A DNA stretch of 64,000 nucleotides from Pantoea sp050157905 (GCF_050157905.1 NZ_JBKIWZ010000001.1:3748992-3812991); one strand, 5' to 3'. Shown: positions 32,889-42,898, numbered from the stretch's first letter. Translations and numbers: made by a program. Notes: generated from the sequence alone by a model not told the origin.

Positions 32889-35180
32889 TTAAGACTGCGG
32901 TACGATTTTAATTTCCACCATGCCAATGCCGAGTCTGCGGGGATCCTGACCCGTAATATTGCCGGTGTTGCTCAGTTGCGGTTCAGGCGGGGCAATCACC
33001 AGCTGATGACTGGCACCGGGATTGTCAAAATGCAGGGTATGGGTGGATAGCTCCTCGCCCAGCGACAGCAGTTGCTCCTGATCGCCAACCCGGACCGGAA
33101 TCGCCCGGTGTGCGTTAGCGCCGTAGGCGCGTGCGGTGATCACCAGATCAAACTTCGCCGGCAGCGCATCGACATAGTCGATCCGTACCTCGGGCGCGAG
33201 ATTGGCGTTGGACCAGCGTCCCCAGCTCTCAGGCCGGGAGATGCCGCTGAAGCTTTTCACGCTCTCCGGTGCGCCCGGCACGTCGAGCCTGAAGCTGTCG
33301 GCGCTGTAACGAATGTTGTTATCTTCCACCCGGATTAGCGCCAGATTCTGCTGGTAGCGCGCTTCTGTGACGGGGCCTTCCGGGAACTGCACTTTTCCTT
33401 TCCACTGCGGTTTATCGACAAGCGTAACCGATGGCGTGCCGCCGGGCTGCCCCATCGCCACACAGAGATCGCCGGAGAGCGCCAGTGAAGGCTGCCAGAG
33501 TCGCGCCATTTTAAAGCAGCGATCCACCCAGACGAATTTATCATCGAGGGCAAAATCGGCGAGCTGATAACGCAGCGGGGCGGAGTATTCGCCCTCTGGC
33601 ATCGGCTCAACATGTTTGTCGCTGATGCGGAACAGGATCGGCAGCTTAAAGGTGGTGCCGGAGAAGCTGAAGGTATTCTTTGCCTTATCTATCGTGAAGG
33701 TGTCCATCTTCTTCGGGAAGTTCCACAGCTGAATAATATCGGGCTTCCAGCTCGACACCTTGCTCTTCATATCGTCGAACTGGGTCGAGAGCGAAAGCGA
33801 GGAGAGGCTGCTGCGGCCCAGGCCAATCGCATTGTCGCCGCCCAGAATATCCAGCAGGGTAGCGCCGTTATCCAGCGTGCTGCGCTTTGCCTCCATCAGT
33901 TCCGCCTGCGGCTTGTCACCCCGGATTACCATGAACAGATTGCGGCGTGGCTGCTTAATCAGCCAGGGGTGCGCCGTATTGTTCATGGCCAGATGATCCG
34001 AACTCACCACAATCACGGTGTTCCGGAACCACGGCGATGCTTTGATACGATCAATCAGACGCGCAACGTGCTCCTGCGAACAGGCGACGGCGCTAAAGGA
34101 CTGATTGGGTTTGCCCTCCATGCTGTAGCTTCTGCGCGCACAGCTGCGCGAAATAAATCCGTCGGGATGATGGGTATCAACGGTCAGCGTAAACAGCGCA
34201 AAGGGCTTACCGGCTTTTGAGAGTTCCTGATACTTCTCAAAGACTTCGTCCAGTACCGTATCGTCGTAATAGCCCCAGTTATTGCGGTACGCCGGATCGG
34301 CGACACGGCTTTTCAGCTCCTGCGAGCCATAGAGGTTTTTGGGATCAAAACCGTGGGATTTCAGGAAAATATCCTTACCGGCAAAGCGCAGATCGGCACC
34401 CTGAATAAACCAGTTTTCGTAACCTGAGTTTTTCAGGATGTCGCCCAGACAGACATTCTGCGGATAGAAGCTGGAGAGCGAGGCCGATGCATTGCCGTCA
34501 AACGGCGCAAAGAGCGGAATACCGCATTGTGAGGCGACCATGCCCGCAATGGTGTAATCGGTGCCCGGCAGCTGTTCGGTCTGGCTGAAGTCAATGCTCT
34601 GCGCTTTCTGACGGTTCAGTTCCGGCGCTAAACCCGGGAAAGCGGTGGCGTCGAAATAGGTGCGCTCCAGGCTCTCACCATAAATGTAAACCACGTTGAG
34701 GTGCGGCTTCTCAATGTGGTTGCGCGGCACTTTATAAAAGTTATCGAAGTCAGAATCGGCCAGCTGGGTGTGTGACACCACCAGTGTGGCGACCTGCCGA
34801 AAGGCGGGTGTCGTCTGAACCGAACCCAGCGCACAGACCGCTGCCAGCAGCGACCAGCCCAGATGATGCGGACGCTTACGCCGCCGCAGGATCCACGACA
34901 GCAGACAGAACAGCAAAAACAGCACGATAATCAGGCCAATCGCCGGCACCACATATTTACTGACGCCCGCGCCGGTCAGACTGTTGGTGAGGGTATAAAG
35001 CACCGCATCATTAATGCCGTCACCGGTAAAATAGTTGCTGGCATACAGGGTGGCATTCAGAACAACGAATAGCACCAGCAGAAGAAGAACAAGTATGAAC
35101 CAGAATTTATTACGCCCGGCTTTACAGGAATAGATTGCAATAGCGGCCAGAAATAACGCGACGGACACCAATTCGGACAA
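32889..35180 (-). CDS. opgB: Phosphoglycerol transferase I (osmoregulated periplasmic glucan modification)
   Basis: 763 residues, the same as E. coli OpgB (MdoB). It transfers phosphoglycerol from phosphatidylglycerol to periplasmic glucans. Four N-terminal membrane helices (residues 3-20, 28-48, 76-98, 108-124) are followed by the periplasmic sulfatase-fold domain: NVVYIYGESLERTYFD (metal and Thr nucleophile region), QLPGTDYTIAGMVASQCG, TLTVDTHHPDGFISR and VVSSDHLAMNNTA. The C-terminal beta domain ends GIGMVEIKI as in E. coli. It is monocistronic here; dnaTC, next to it in E. coli, are not in the window. Confidence 0.96.
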   Translation of the reverse strand: MSELVSVALFLAAIAIYSCKAGRNKFWFILVLLLLVLFVVLNATLYASNYFTGDGINDAVLYTLTNSLTGAGVSKYVVPAIGLIIVLFLLFCLLSWILRRRKRPHHLGWSLLAAVCALGSVQTTPAFRQVATLVVSHTQLADSDFDNFYKVPRNHIEKPHLNVVYIYGESLERTYFDATAFPGLAPELNRQKAQSIDFSQTEQLPGTDYTIAGMVASQCGIPLFAPFDGNASASLSSFYPQNVCLGDILKNSGYENWFIQGADLRFAGKDIFLKSHGFDPKNLYGSQELKSRVADPAYRNNWGYYDDTVLDEVFEKYQELSKAGKPFALFTLTVDTHHPDGFISRSCARRSYSMEGKPNQSFSAVACSQEHVARLIDRIKASPWFRNTVIVVSSDHLAMNNTAHPWLIKQPRRNLFMVIRGDKPQAELMEAKRSTLDNGATLLDILGGDNAIGLGRSSLSSLSLSTQFDDMKSKVSSWKPDIIQLWNFPKKMDTFTIDKAKNTFSFSGTTFKLPILFRISDKHVEPMPEGEYSAPLRYQLADFALDDKFVWVDRCFKMARLWQPSLALSGDLCVAMGQPGGTPSVTLVDKPQWKGKVQFPEGPVTEARYQQNLALIRVEDNNIRYSADSFRLDVPGAPESVKSFSGISRPESWGRWSNANLAPEVRIDYVDALPAKFDLVITARAYGANAHRAIPVRVGDQEQLLSLGEELSTHTLHFDNPGASHQLVIAPPEPQLSNTGNITGQDPRRLGIGMVEIKIVPQS

Positions 35181-35402
35181 CGGAAAATCCTCTCTCTACA
35201 GGCTACGCGAGGCGTCGCGCAACCGGCCACCTTCGTGGGATGGTTTTTCGACAATCTATATGGGCTGTCATCAGGCTGCAACATATCCGGTCCGATTTGT
35301 GCAGTGATGAACAGATTGGCTGAGGGTCATTTAAGAAGAGAGGTTATCAGGCGTGACGGTGGCTGACGCGCACCGTCAATCGCGCAGGGATCAGGCCGCT
35401 TT

Positions 35403-35792
35403 TCAGAGTTTGCCGGTGAGATACTGCGCTTCGCCATCGGCAAAGCTCCAGTCACCTTTATCGTTAGTAATAAAGCTGATCATCAGGTCATTGCCCTGAA
35501 CGCCACAATGCTCACGCAGCTCCCGCGCCAGTTCGGCCATAAAATGCTGTTTCTGCTCAGTGCTGCGCGGGCTGGTATAGACCCGGACCATCACCAGATT
35601 GTCACTGCGGCTGAATCCCAGCCCGGTATCCTGGAAGACCATCTGATAACGCTTGTTTTCCTGAACAATCTGGTAGCGGTCGCGTTCCGGCACCTTAAAG
35701 GCGGTAAGCACGGCACGGTGCGCCGCATCCAGCAGAGTACGCACTTCTGATTCTGAACGGCCTTCAATCACATCAAATTGCAGCAGCGGCAT
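35403..35792 (-). CDS. Tautomerase family protein
   Basis: 129 residues from ATG 35792 with GAGGA upstream. This start puts Pro directly after Met (MPLLQFDVIEGRS), as needed for the catalytic N-terminal proline of 4-oxalocrotonate-type tautomerases. RDRYQIVQENKRYQMVFQDTG and the MISFITNDKGDWSF end are typical of the double-length MSAD/cis-CaaD-like subgroup. Substrate unknown. It is divergent from a LysR regulator that probably controls it. Confidence 0.88.
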   Translation of the reverse strand: MPLLQFDVIEGRSESEVRTLLDAAHRAVLTAFKVPERDRYQIVQENKRYQMVFQDTGLGFSRSDNLVMVRVYTSPRSTEQKQHFMAELARELREHCGVQGNDLMISFITNDKGDWSFADGEAQYLTGKL

Positions 35793-35888
35793 AGCAGAGT
35801 CCTCATTGGGGGTAAGCACCCTATGGTGACCACTTTATCCGGCGGGAAAAAGCGCGTAGCCTGAATTGATTATTCATTATAGTGAACA

Positions 35889-36809
35889 ATGATGGCAGAG
35901 ATGAAAACCGATACGCTGTGGGAGCATCTGCACTGGCTGACCGTGCTGGCCGATCAGGGCAGCTTTACCCGTGCGGCTGAGCGGCTCGGCGTCAGTAAAG
36001 CAGCAATGAGCCAGAAAATTAAAGAGCTGGAGGCGCAGGCTGGTGTGCTGCTGGTGCAGCGCACCACGCGCAGCGTCCGGCTAACCTCGGCGGGCGAAAA
36101 GCTGGTGGAAGAGCTGCGCGATCCCTTTACCCGCATCGAACAGAGCTTTTTCAGCGTGCGCGACAGGGCAGGGCCGGTACGTGGTCTGGTGCGCATCACT
36201 GCGCCAGTGGCCTTTGCCCGTCAGCAACTGGTGCCGCTGATTGGGGAGTTTTTGCGTGACTATCCTCAGGTTCGTCTGCAGCTGGATGTCACCGATCGTC
36301 TTGTCTCGCTGAGTCATGAGGGCTATGACCTGGCGATCCGGCACAGCGACACGCTGCCGGAAACACATGTGGCGCTGCCGCTGTGTGAAACGCAGACGTT
36401 GCTGGTCGCCTCCCCCGCTTATCTCAGGGCGCAGGGCGTTCCGCAGTGCCCGCAGGATCTGGCGCAGCATAACTGCCTTTACTATCCGCGTGGCGTGGAG
36501 TCACCGCGCTGGCGCTTTGTCACGCCTGCAGAGAGTGAATCAATGCAGGTACAGATTGCGGGCAGCTTCGCCACCAATAACAGCGAGTCGATCCGCGATG
36601 CGGCTCTTCAGGGGCTGGGAATCGCCATGCTGCCCGATTTCAGCGCCCGTGAGGCGCTGGCGGCGGGGACATTGCGGCGGGTGCTGCCCGAGTGGCAGCC
36701 GGTGGAGGCTTTCGCGACCCGCCTGTGGATCGTGCGACCCTGGGCGGCCCAGGTGCCGCGTGCAGTCACCACCTTTACACACTGGCTACGCGCGCGCTTT
36801 GGCCATTGA
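35889..36809 (+). CDS. LysR family transcriptional regulator
   Basis: 306 residues. Winged helix at residues 12-70 (FTRAAERLGVSKAAMSQKIK, LTSAGEKLVEE) followed by a periplasmic-binding-protein-like effector domain (RGLVRITAPVAFARQQLVPL, DLAIRHSDTLPETHVALPLC, GLGIAMLPDFSAREALAAG). The CrgA/DhcR-like subgroup is suggested by RGLVRITAP. The divergent tautomerase gene lies about 100 bases away. Its 3' end overlaps the convergent glycosyltransferase gene by 24 bases. Confidence 0.9.
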   Translation: MMAEMKTDTLWEHLHWLTVLADQGSFTRAAERLGVSKAAMSQKIKELEAQAGVLLVQRTTRSVRLTSAGEKLVEELRDPFTRIEQSFFSVRDRAGPVRGLVRITAPVAFARQQLVPLIGEFLRDYPQVRLQLDVTDRLVSLSHEGYDLAIRHSDTLPETHVALPLCETQTLLVASPAYLRAQGVPQCPQDLAQHNCLYYPRGVESPRWRFVTPAESESMQVQIAGSFATNNSESIRDAALQGLGIAMLPDFSAREALAAGTLRRVLPEWQPVEAFATRLWIVRPWAAQVPRAVTTFTHWLRARFGH

Positions 36810-37799
36810 GGGCAGGGCCAGCGCAGAAGGCGCAGTGTGCATCATCGCCCCAATCAGGCTGCTGCGATTATAGAGGCCGAGCCGCAGATTGAAGTCGAGA
36901 TGCAGCCGCTCGTTGCCGGTTAATTTGATAATGGGTGGCGGCGTCTGCGGCCGCTGGTGAAACATCACCGACTGCGCAAAGGCGCTGCTGCTGTCGGCAT
37001 GGAGACGCTGATAATACCAGGCGCTGGCTTCACCTTTTCGCAGATAGAGGTTGGCCCGCCGGTATTCCCGCATCGCGACCTGCTGCGCTATCGCCAGCAG
37101 ATGGCGGGAGGGATTCTCCATACTCTGCACAATCAGTGGAAAATCGTCGCGTTTCTTCAGCTCGTGGAAATAGTTGCGGATACCGAGGTTTTTAACCGGT
37201 GCCAGCTGCTTCAGCCATTCACGAATAAACGGGTTTTGCGCGGGTGCGGCAATAAACCAGCTCTCGATAACGGGTGCCAGCAGGTTCATCGTGGCTTGCT
37301 CACGGTAATAGCCAATCAGATCCATCGGACGCGCTTCATGTGCGCGATGTACCCACGCGAGATTTTCAAACAGCAGGGTGCTGCAATCAATACCGATGCC
37401 GCCGTAGCGATGAATCAGCTCAAGCCGGATGATCTCACTTTTATGGGCCAGTGTCAGATCGGAAGAGGTCAGGCTGAAGTCGGGCAGCCATTGCGGCAGC
37501 GTGCGCTGAGTCACCAGATAGACCTGGTGGTCCGGGTTATCCCGCCGGATATTACGGATGTTCAGTGCCATTGAGGCGGGCAGGCGGTCGTGATGCCATA
37601 CCATCCAGACAATTTTGGGAATAGCCGGTAATGCTTTCTGTTGTGCGACTAAAACCACGTTACTTTCCTGCCCCGGATCATATTCCGGCGCCTGAAGACG
37701 GCTCTGCTGTTTTTTATTCCATAACATCTGGCTACTGAACGAGATTCTTTTCCAGTTGCGCCAGATTTTATGTGCCGGACGCTGACGAAGTGAAGTCAT
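36786..37799 (-). CDS. GT32-like glycosyltransferase (capsular polysaccharide synthesis type)
   Basis: 337 residues. IPKIVWMVWHHDRLPASMAL near residue 60, KSEIIRLELIHRYGGIGIDC (DxD-like IGIDC replacing the DxD of GT32) and a middle region with SWFIAAPAQNPFIREWLKQL fit GT32/Caps_synth enzymes that transfer sugars to glycans. No signal peptide. Its substrate cannot be read from sequence, and no polysaccharide cluster surrounds it. RBS AGGTG precedes ATG 37799. Confidence 0.8.
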   Translation of the reverse strand: MTSLRQRPAHKIWRNWKRISFSSQMLWNKKQQSRLQAPEYDPGQESNVVLVAQQKALPAIPKIVWMVWHHDRLPASMALNIRNIRRDNPDHQVYLVTQRTLPQWLPDFSLTSSDLTLAHKSEIIRLELIHRYGGIGIDCSTLLFENLAWVHRAHEARPMDLIGYYREQATMNLLAPVIESWFIAAPAQNPFIREWLKQLAPVKNLGIRNYFHELKKRDDFPLIVQSMENPSRHLLAIAQQVAMREYRRANLYLRKGEASAWYYQRLHADSSSAFAQSVMFHQRPQTPPPIIKLTGNERLHLDFNLRLGLYNRSSLIGAMMHTAPSALALPSMAKARA

Positions 37800-38303
37800 G
37801 GTACACCTGTTATTTTTATTTTCCCGTTATCGTGCAGGCTCTGTCCGTTCCGCCAGAGGCGTAAACGTGCGGGGTTGCAGACCGGCTGCAAGCCCATGAT
37901 TACGGGACGTGTTGAAGAGTTTTCCCTGATGGCGACGCAGTGCGAAAGTGCGCGATAGTTTCCTCACGGCGGATTAATTGCACTGCATCTTTTTAATAAA
38001 ACATTATTTACGCATTAGCTATCTCTTTTTTTGACTTTAGGATAATACGGAAATAATCCGGTCACCTTCTGAGAATAATAATGCCGACAGCGTTAATCAT
38101 TTATTTAAATGCGGCAACCGCCTGGTTTAAGGAATATCTGAAGATAATCTGAAGCGAGTGGGATGAATGGCGGGCAGGCGCGTGTCTCAGGTTACCGTTG
38201 GCCTTAAAATGTGGCGTAAGCATGGCTCATCAGTGCGCAGAACCGGACAGCATCAGAGAGCATTGTCTACGCTTAAGAAGAACTTACTGAGAAAGGAGCA
38301 CGC
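37800..38303. other. Intergenic stretch between two divergent genes
   Basis: About 500 bases. The segment 37980-38110 is AT-rich and probably regulatory for one or both flanking genes. I see no small gene, terminator or clear operator. Confidence 0.45.
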
Positions 38304-39269
38304 ATGCAGAGTGAATCCTATGGTTTACTGGCGGTTGATAAGCAGGGCAATCGCGTCCTTTTCCTGAATCCGGAGACGTTCGCCGTCGAGCGGGAACTGA
38401 ACGCCTTTCCGCCGCGCCCGCATGAACTTCTGATGCTGGCGCCGTGGGGAAAAGCGTACGTACCGATCTATGGGGACGGCGTTCACGGTGATAATCCGCA
38501 TCCGGGTCACAAAGTCGCGATTATCGATTTACAGCGTCGGGCGATCAGCGGCTTTATCGATCTGTCGCCGCTGCGGGCCCCGCACAGCGGGCAGCTGGGG
38601 CGGGATGGCAAGGTCTATCTCTGCTGTGAGCAGAGTGCCGCCGTCGCAGTGATCGATCCGCTGACCGACAGCGTGGAAAAAGTGATTCCGATCCCTTCGC
38701 ATAATGCTCATCGTCTGACGCTGTCACCCAGCGGGCGCAAACTGTTCACCGATAACGAAGAAGATGCGACCATTACCGTGGTAGACCTCTGTGAGGCAGA
38801 AGGGCGGGTCATCGATACGATCCTGCTGCCCGGCTCTATCGCGGGTATTGCCGCCTCGCCAAAACACCCTTATCTGGTCGCCAGCGCCGCCGATGCACCG
38901 CTGCTCTATGTAATCGATCGACAGAGCCACCGTATCCGTCAGCGCCTGACGCTGCCGGGCCATCAGCAGCCCTGTCAGGTGGTGCGTTTCAGCGCAGACG
39001 GGGAACAACTGGTGGCAATAGGTAACCAGGAGCCGCTGGTCACGCTGTTTGACGATCTGCTGAATCCGCTCGGTGATATCGGCACAGGCCGGATGCCGAT
39101 GGACGGGTGCTTCACACCCGACAGGCAACAACTGCTGATTGCCAATCAGGGTGACGGCACACTGAGTGTGATTGACCTGACACAGCGAAAAGTCATTGCC
39201 ACGCCGCATGTCGGCACGGGTTGTGAGGTCCTGGGCTATTTTCCACGCGATCAGATAAATGGCCGGTGA
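38304..39269 (+). CDS. YVTN/YncE-like beta-propeller protein
   Basis: 321 residues; AAGGAG lies 8 bases before the ATG. Repeats of about 45 residues are visible, each with a G(N/R)-KLF or IDL type strand (KVAIIDLQRRAISGFIDLSP; KVYLCCEQSAAVAVIDPLTD; KLFTDNEEDATITVVDLCEA; QLLIANQGDGTLSVIDLTQ). No signal peptide, so a cytoplasmic seven-bladed propeller is likely. Function unknown; binding of a ligand or partner is the usual role. It overlaps the convergent phosphatase gene by 19 bases. Confidence 0.82.
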   Translation: MQSESYGLLAVDKQGNRVLFLNPETFAVERELNAFPPRPHELLMLAPWGKAYVPIYGDGVHGDNPHPGHKVAIIDLQRRAISGFIDLSPLRAPHSGQLGRDGKVYLCCEQSAAVAVIDPLTDSVEKVIPIPSHNAHRLTLSPSGRKLFTDNEEDATITVVDLCEAEGRVIDTILLPGSIAGIAASPKHPYLVASAADAPLLYVIDRQSHRIRQRLTLPGHQQPCQVVRFSADGEQLVAIGNQEPLVTLFDDLLNPLGDIGTGRMPMDGCFTPDRQQLLIANQGDGTLSVIDLTQRKVIATPHVGTGCEVLGYFPRDQINGR

Positions 39270-39805
39270 TAGATAGCGGAGCTCCAGTGACGACTGCTGG
39301 CATGCTTTTCCGCCTGCCAGCCGCGCTTGCGTAATTCGCGCGCAATCATTTTGTTCATAATGCCATGCCCGAGCAGCAGTACCGTGCCGTGTTCTGAGTG
39401 CGCGATCAGCTTTTCCGCCGCTGCCGAAGCACGGCTGCGGGCATGGTGCAGTGACTCCGTTTCACCCGCATATCCGCAGAACCATAACAGGCGCAGCAGG
39501 GCCAGCCAGCACACGGTGGGCAGCTCTATCACGCCGCGCCGCAGCAGGGGCACAGCGACTTCGCTGAACAGCGCATCAATCTCATGCGGCTGCAGACCGA
39601 GCTGGCTCAGGGAAGACTGCGCGCGGGGCAGAGGACTACAGACCACCACCGTTGCCTGGCGTGCAATCGCCACGCTGCGTGGTGGCGGACCGTCATTGGC
39701 CTGTGACTGATCATAGGCTTCACACCACTCTGCCAGCGTCTGCACGTTGTGGCGGCCCGTAGCCCGGTGGTCAGGTTTACCGTGTCGCATCAGAATAATT
39801 GTCAT
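39251..39805 (-). CDS. Histidine phosphatase superfamily protein
   Basis: 184 residues from ATG 39805, which places the phosphohistidine motif LMRHGKP near the N-terminus as in the family. Other active-site elements: VCSPLPRAQSSLSQLG (Arg), and the second His in GTVLLLGHGIMNKMIARELR. Compared with phosphoglycerate mutase-type enzymes it is short and carries a long helical insert (LRRGVIELPTVCWLALLRLL). Substrate unknown. Confidence 0.85.
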   Translation of the reverse strand: MTIILMRHGKPDHRATGRHNVQTLAEWCEAYDQSQANDGPPPRSVAIARQATVVVCSPLPRAQSSLSQLGLQPHEIDALFSEVAVPLLRRGVIELPTVCWLALLRLLWFCGYAGETESLHHARSRASAAAEKLIAHSEHGTVLLLGHGIMNKMIARELRKRGWQAEKHASSRHWSSAIYHRPFI

Positions 39806-40389
39806 CGCATCTCTGTCCGGCTTTTTGCCCAGAGTAACGCATTGTCTCTTCTCGCAGCCATTTTTCAGCATGAACAGGGTATGTCATCAGACGGTCACGG
39901 CGCTGTGCGATAACCGGCTGTGATGAAAGGGACATAGCCCAGTCTTCTTCCGCTTAATGATTAGAGAAAATGGTAATTTACTCTCATGGGTGATCTTTTT
40001 TTGCGCGACAAAAAGCAGTTAACTGCCTGAATTTGCGCTAAAAATGTGTGATGATGTAGAGTGATAGTGAAGTTTTCCTAACAATTTTCGTCAGGATCTC
40101 TTGATTTATCTACGCGCGTAGATACACTAAGTCCCCAGTGATTGCTCACGGTGCCTGATGCACAGTCGGCTCCATTGATGGTTAAGTTACATTTGTTCAG
40201 TTTAAGCGACCGATGAAAAAAACATCGGCGAGACGGGGCGATGAATATGATTCCAACACCAGGGAATCCTTTAACCTTTCATCATGGTTAGTCAACTGAA
40301 CGTCATCATTGTGGGAATTCCGCTTTGATTAGGGAATCGACCCATGGAGGGGCGTTTATCGATCTGCACAAGCATTCAGGGACAGGATT
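39806..40389. other. Long upstream region of the MHS transporter gene
   Basis: About 580 bases without a gene. It contains the 18-base palindrome listed separately and AT-rich sequence around 39960-40090. A regulator-controlled promoter for the nucleoside cluster is expected here. Confidence 0.5.
40107..40124. promoter_or_regulatory. Perfect 18-base palindrome, candidate LacI-family operator
   Basis: TATCTACGCGCGTAGATA is identical to its reverse complement and has the central CG typical of LacI-family operators. It lies 266 bases before the MHS transporter gene, whose cluster contains a LacI-type regulator. Binding is inferred. Confidence 0.6.
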
Positions 40390-41778
40390 ATGACGGCACA
40401 CAACTCCGTTAAGCAGCAGGCATCACTTTCTTCAACTTCAGCCGCCGATGAGCGGTTTAATACCTCTTCTGGCCGCAAAGATTTCTGGCGCGCCACCTTC
40501 TCATGCTGGCTGGGCACAGCAATGGAGTACGCGGATTTCGCGCTCTATGGTCTGGCTGCCGGTATCATCTTTGGCGATGTTTTCTTTCCGGAATCGACAC
40601 CCGCGATGGCGCTGCTCTCGAGCTTTGCCACCTGGTCAGTGGGCTTTATCGCCCGGCCCATTGGCGCGCTCTTTTTCGGCTGGCTCGGCGACCGCAAGGG
40701 CCGCAGGGTGGTGATGATCACCACCATTATTCTGATGGGAGCCTCCACCACCTTTATCGGTTTGATCCCGGCCTATGCCACCATCGGCGTCTGGGCACCT
40801 GCCTGTCTGGTACTGCTGCGTTTTACGCAGGGATTTGGCGCGGGCGCAGAGCTCTCGGGCGGTACGGTGATGCTGGGCGAGTATGCCCCGACCGCGCGTC
40901 GCGGGCTGGTCTCTTCCGTGATTGCGCTGGGCTCCAACAGCGGCACGCTGCTGGCCTCACTGGTCTGGCTGCTGGTGGTACAGATGGACCAGCAGAGTCT
41001 GCTGGCGTGGGGCTGGCGTATTCCTTTCCTCAGCAGTGCCCTGATTGCGCTGGCTGCGCTGTGGATTCGGCGCCACCTGCGCGAAACGCCGGTATTTGAA
41101 CGCAGAAAAGCGGAGATGGAAGCAGAACGGGCGGACGTACTGGCCGCGCCGCTGACCGATGAGCGGCCTTTCTTTCAGCGCACCCGGGCATTCTGGACCA
41201 TGGTGGGCCTGCGTATTGGTGAAAATGGCCCCTCTTATCTGGCTCAGGGCTTTATGGTGGGTTACGTCGCGAAGGTGCTGCTGGTCGACAAATCTGTGCC
41301 GACCACAGCGGTGTTTCTGGCGTCCCTGCTCGGTTTTCTGATCATTCCTTTTGCAGGCTGGCTGTCGGATCGTTTTGGTCGCCGGGTGGTCTATCGGGTG
41401 TTCTGTCTGTTACTGATGATCTACGCCTGGCCCGCCTTTACGCTGCTGGACACGCGTGAGCCGATGCTGGTGATCCCGGTCATTGTGGCCGGCATGGCGC
41501 TGGCGTCGCTGGGCATTTTTGGTGTGCAGGCGGCATGGGGCGTCGAGATGTTCGGCGTGCATCATCGCTATACCAAAATGGCAGTGGCCAAGGAGCTGGG
41601 CTCAATTTTATCCGGCGGAACAGCGCCGCTGATTGCCGCTGCTATGCTCTCTTATACCGGCCACTGGTGGCCTATCGCGGTCTATTTTTCGGGGATGGCC
41701 GCGATTGGATTCTTCACCACCTTTGTTGCGCCCGAGACACGAGGGCGAAATCTCAATTTGCCTGAAGATGCCATTTAA
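40390..41778 (+). CDS. MFS transporter of the metabolite:H+ symporter (MHS) type
   Basis: 462 residues with about 12 hydrophobic helices. The MHS signature appears as FWRATFSCWLGTAMEYADFA, ARPIGALFFGWLGDRKGRR (motif A), LRFTQGFGAGAELSGGTVML and a second half motif GWLSDRFGRRVVYR. Relatives include ProP, ShiA and YdfJ. Because a LacI regulator and a nucleoside hydrolase follow in the same direction, a nucleoside or related substrate is likely. A terminator stands 44 bases after the stop. Confidence 0.9.
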   Translation: MTAHNSVKQQASLSSTSAADERFNTSSGRKDFWRATFSCWLGTAMEYADFALYGLAAGIIFGDVFFPESTPAMALLSSFATWSVGFIARPIGALFFGWLGDRKGRRVVMITTIILMGASTTFIGLIPAYATIGVWAPACLVLLRFTQGFGAGAELSGGTVMLGEYAPTARRGLVSSVIALGSNSGTLLASLVWLLVVQMDQQSLLAWGWRIPFLSSALIALAALWIRRHLRETPVFERRKAEMEAERADVLAAPLTDERPFFQRTRAFWTMVGLRIGENGPSYLAQGFMVGYVAKVLLVDKSVPTTAVFLASLLGFLIIPFAGWLSDRFGRRVVYRVFCLLLMIYAWPAFTLLDTREPMLVIPVIVAGMALASLGIFGVQAAWGVEMFGVHHRYTKMAVAKELGSILSGGTAPLIAAAMLSYTGHWWPIAVYFSGMAAIGFFTTFVAPETRGRNLNLPEDAI

Positions 41779-41821
41779 ATTCGTCTGTGCAGGCTATCTG
41801 TCAGGATTGGATGAAAAGCAG

Positions 41822-41849
41822 CAGGCCGTGTAACGCGGCCTGTTTTTTT
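41822..41849 (+). terminator. Terminator between the MHS transporter and the LacI gene
   Basis: Stem CAGGCCG/CGGCCTG, 7-base loop, then seven T. The ribosome site of the next gene begins right after it, so reading through may be limited. Confidence 0.85.
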
Positions 41850-41864
41850 ATGGAGGAACACGAT

Positions 41865-42887
41865 GTGCCTAAGTCGTTAACGGGAAAAGTGACCCGCAGT
41901 GAAGTGGCGAAAGCGGCAGGCACGTCAGTGGCAGTCGTCAGTTATGTCATTAATAACGGGCCGCGTCCGGTGGCCGAAGCGACCCGTCAGCGCGTACTGG
42001 AAGCGATAAAAGCAACCGGCTACCGGCCTAATGCGGCTGCCCGCGCGCTGGCCTCCGGCAACACGAAAACCTTTGGGCTGGTGGTACCTAACATCGGTAA
42101 TCCTTTTGTGGCCTCCATGGCTCACGTGCTGTTACAGGAGTCCATGAACCACGGTCACGTCATGCTGCTGGGTGATGCAGGGGACGATCGCAGGCGTGAG
42201 CTGGAATTGATTCAGGGACTGCTGAACCGGCAGGTCGACGGCCTGTTTTACAATAGCGTGGACCGCCATCCTTATATCGATCTGATTAAAGCCAGCGGAA
42301 CGCCACTGGTCATGCTGGAGCGGGTTGAACCGCAACCTGGTGTGAATATGCTGCGGGTCAATGAGCGTCAGGCGGCCTGGCAGGTGACGGCGCATCTGTT
42401 GAGCCATGGCTATCAGCAGGTCGGCATCATCAGTGGCCCGCTGGAGATGCTCAACGCGCAGGATCGTATTCAGGGCTGGCGCGATGCCATGCAGGAGCGC
42501 AGTCTGCCGATTGATGAGTCGCTGATGTTTCCGGCCAGCTATACCCCGCAGGGCGGATATGCCGCGGCTCAGGCCATGATTGCCCGTCGCTGCGTGCCCC
42601 GTGCGCTGTTTGCCAGCAATGAGGGACAGGCGATTGGTGCGCTGCGCGCCTTTTCCGAACATCAGATCCGGGTGCCTCAGGATGTGGCGCTGGTCTGTTT
42701 CAACGGCACCAATCACTCGTCATTTCACGTTCCGACATTAACGACCGTGCGCCAGCCACTGCGTGAGATGGCCCGCTCCGCCATTCAAATGCTCAAAGAG
42801 GGGCAGAGTGAAGCCCAGCTGAAGGAGTTTCCACACTATCTTGAAATCGGTGAATCCTGCGGCTGTCAGCCGCAAAGCCAGAGTTAG
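41865..42887 (+). CDS. LacI family transcriptional regulator
   Basis: 340 residues from GTG 41865, chosen because GGAGG is 8 bases upstream and the protein then starts close to the HTH, as usual. DNA-binding domain residues 8-60 (VTRSEVAKAAGTSVAVVSYV, ATGYRPNAAARALASG); periplasmic-binding-protein-like sugar or nucleoside domain after that (TFGLVVPNIGNPFVASM, RALFASNEGQAIGALRAF, DVALVCFNGTNHSSF). Likely represses the transporter and hydrolase until substrate is present; the palindrome at 40107-40124 is a candidate operator. Confidence 0.9.
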   Translation: MPKSLTGKVTRSEVAKAAGTSVAVVSYVINNGPRPVAEATRQRVLEAIKATGYRPNAAARALASGNTKTFGLVVPNIGNPFVASMAHVLLQESMNHGHVMLLGDAGDDRRRELELIQGLLNRQVDGLFYNSVDRHPYIDLIKASGTPLVMLERVEPQPGVNMLRVNERQAAWQVTAHLLSHGYQQVGIISGPLEMLNAQDRIQGWRDAMQERSLPIDESLMFPASYTPQGGYAAAQAMIARRCVPRALFASNEGQAIGALRAFSEHQIRVPQDVALVCFNGTNHSSFHVPTLTTVRQPLREMARSAIQMLKEGQSEAQLKEFPHYLEIGESCGCQPQSQS

Positions 42888-42898
42888 ATTATAAGAAC

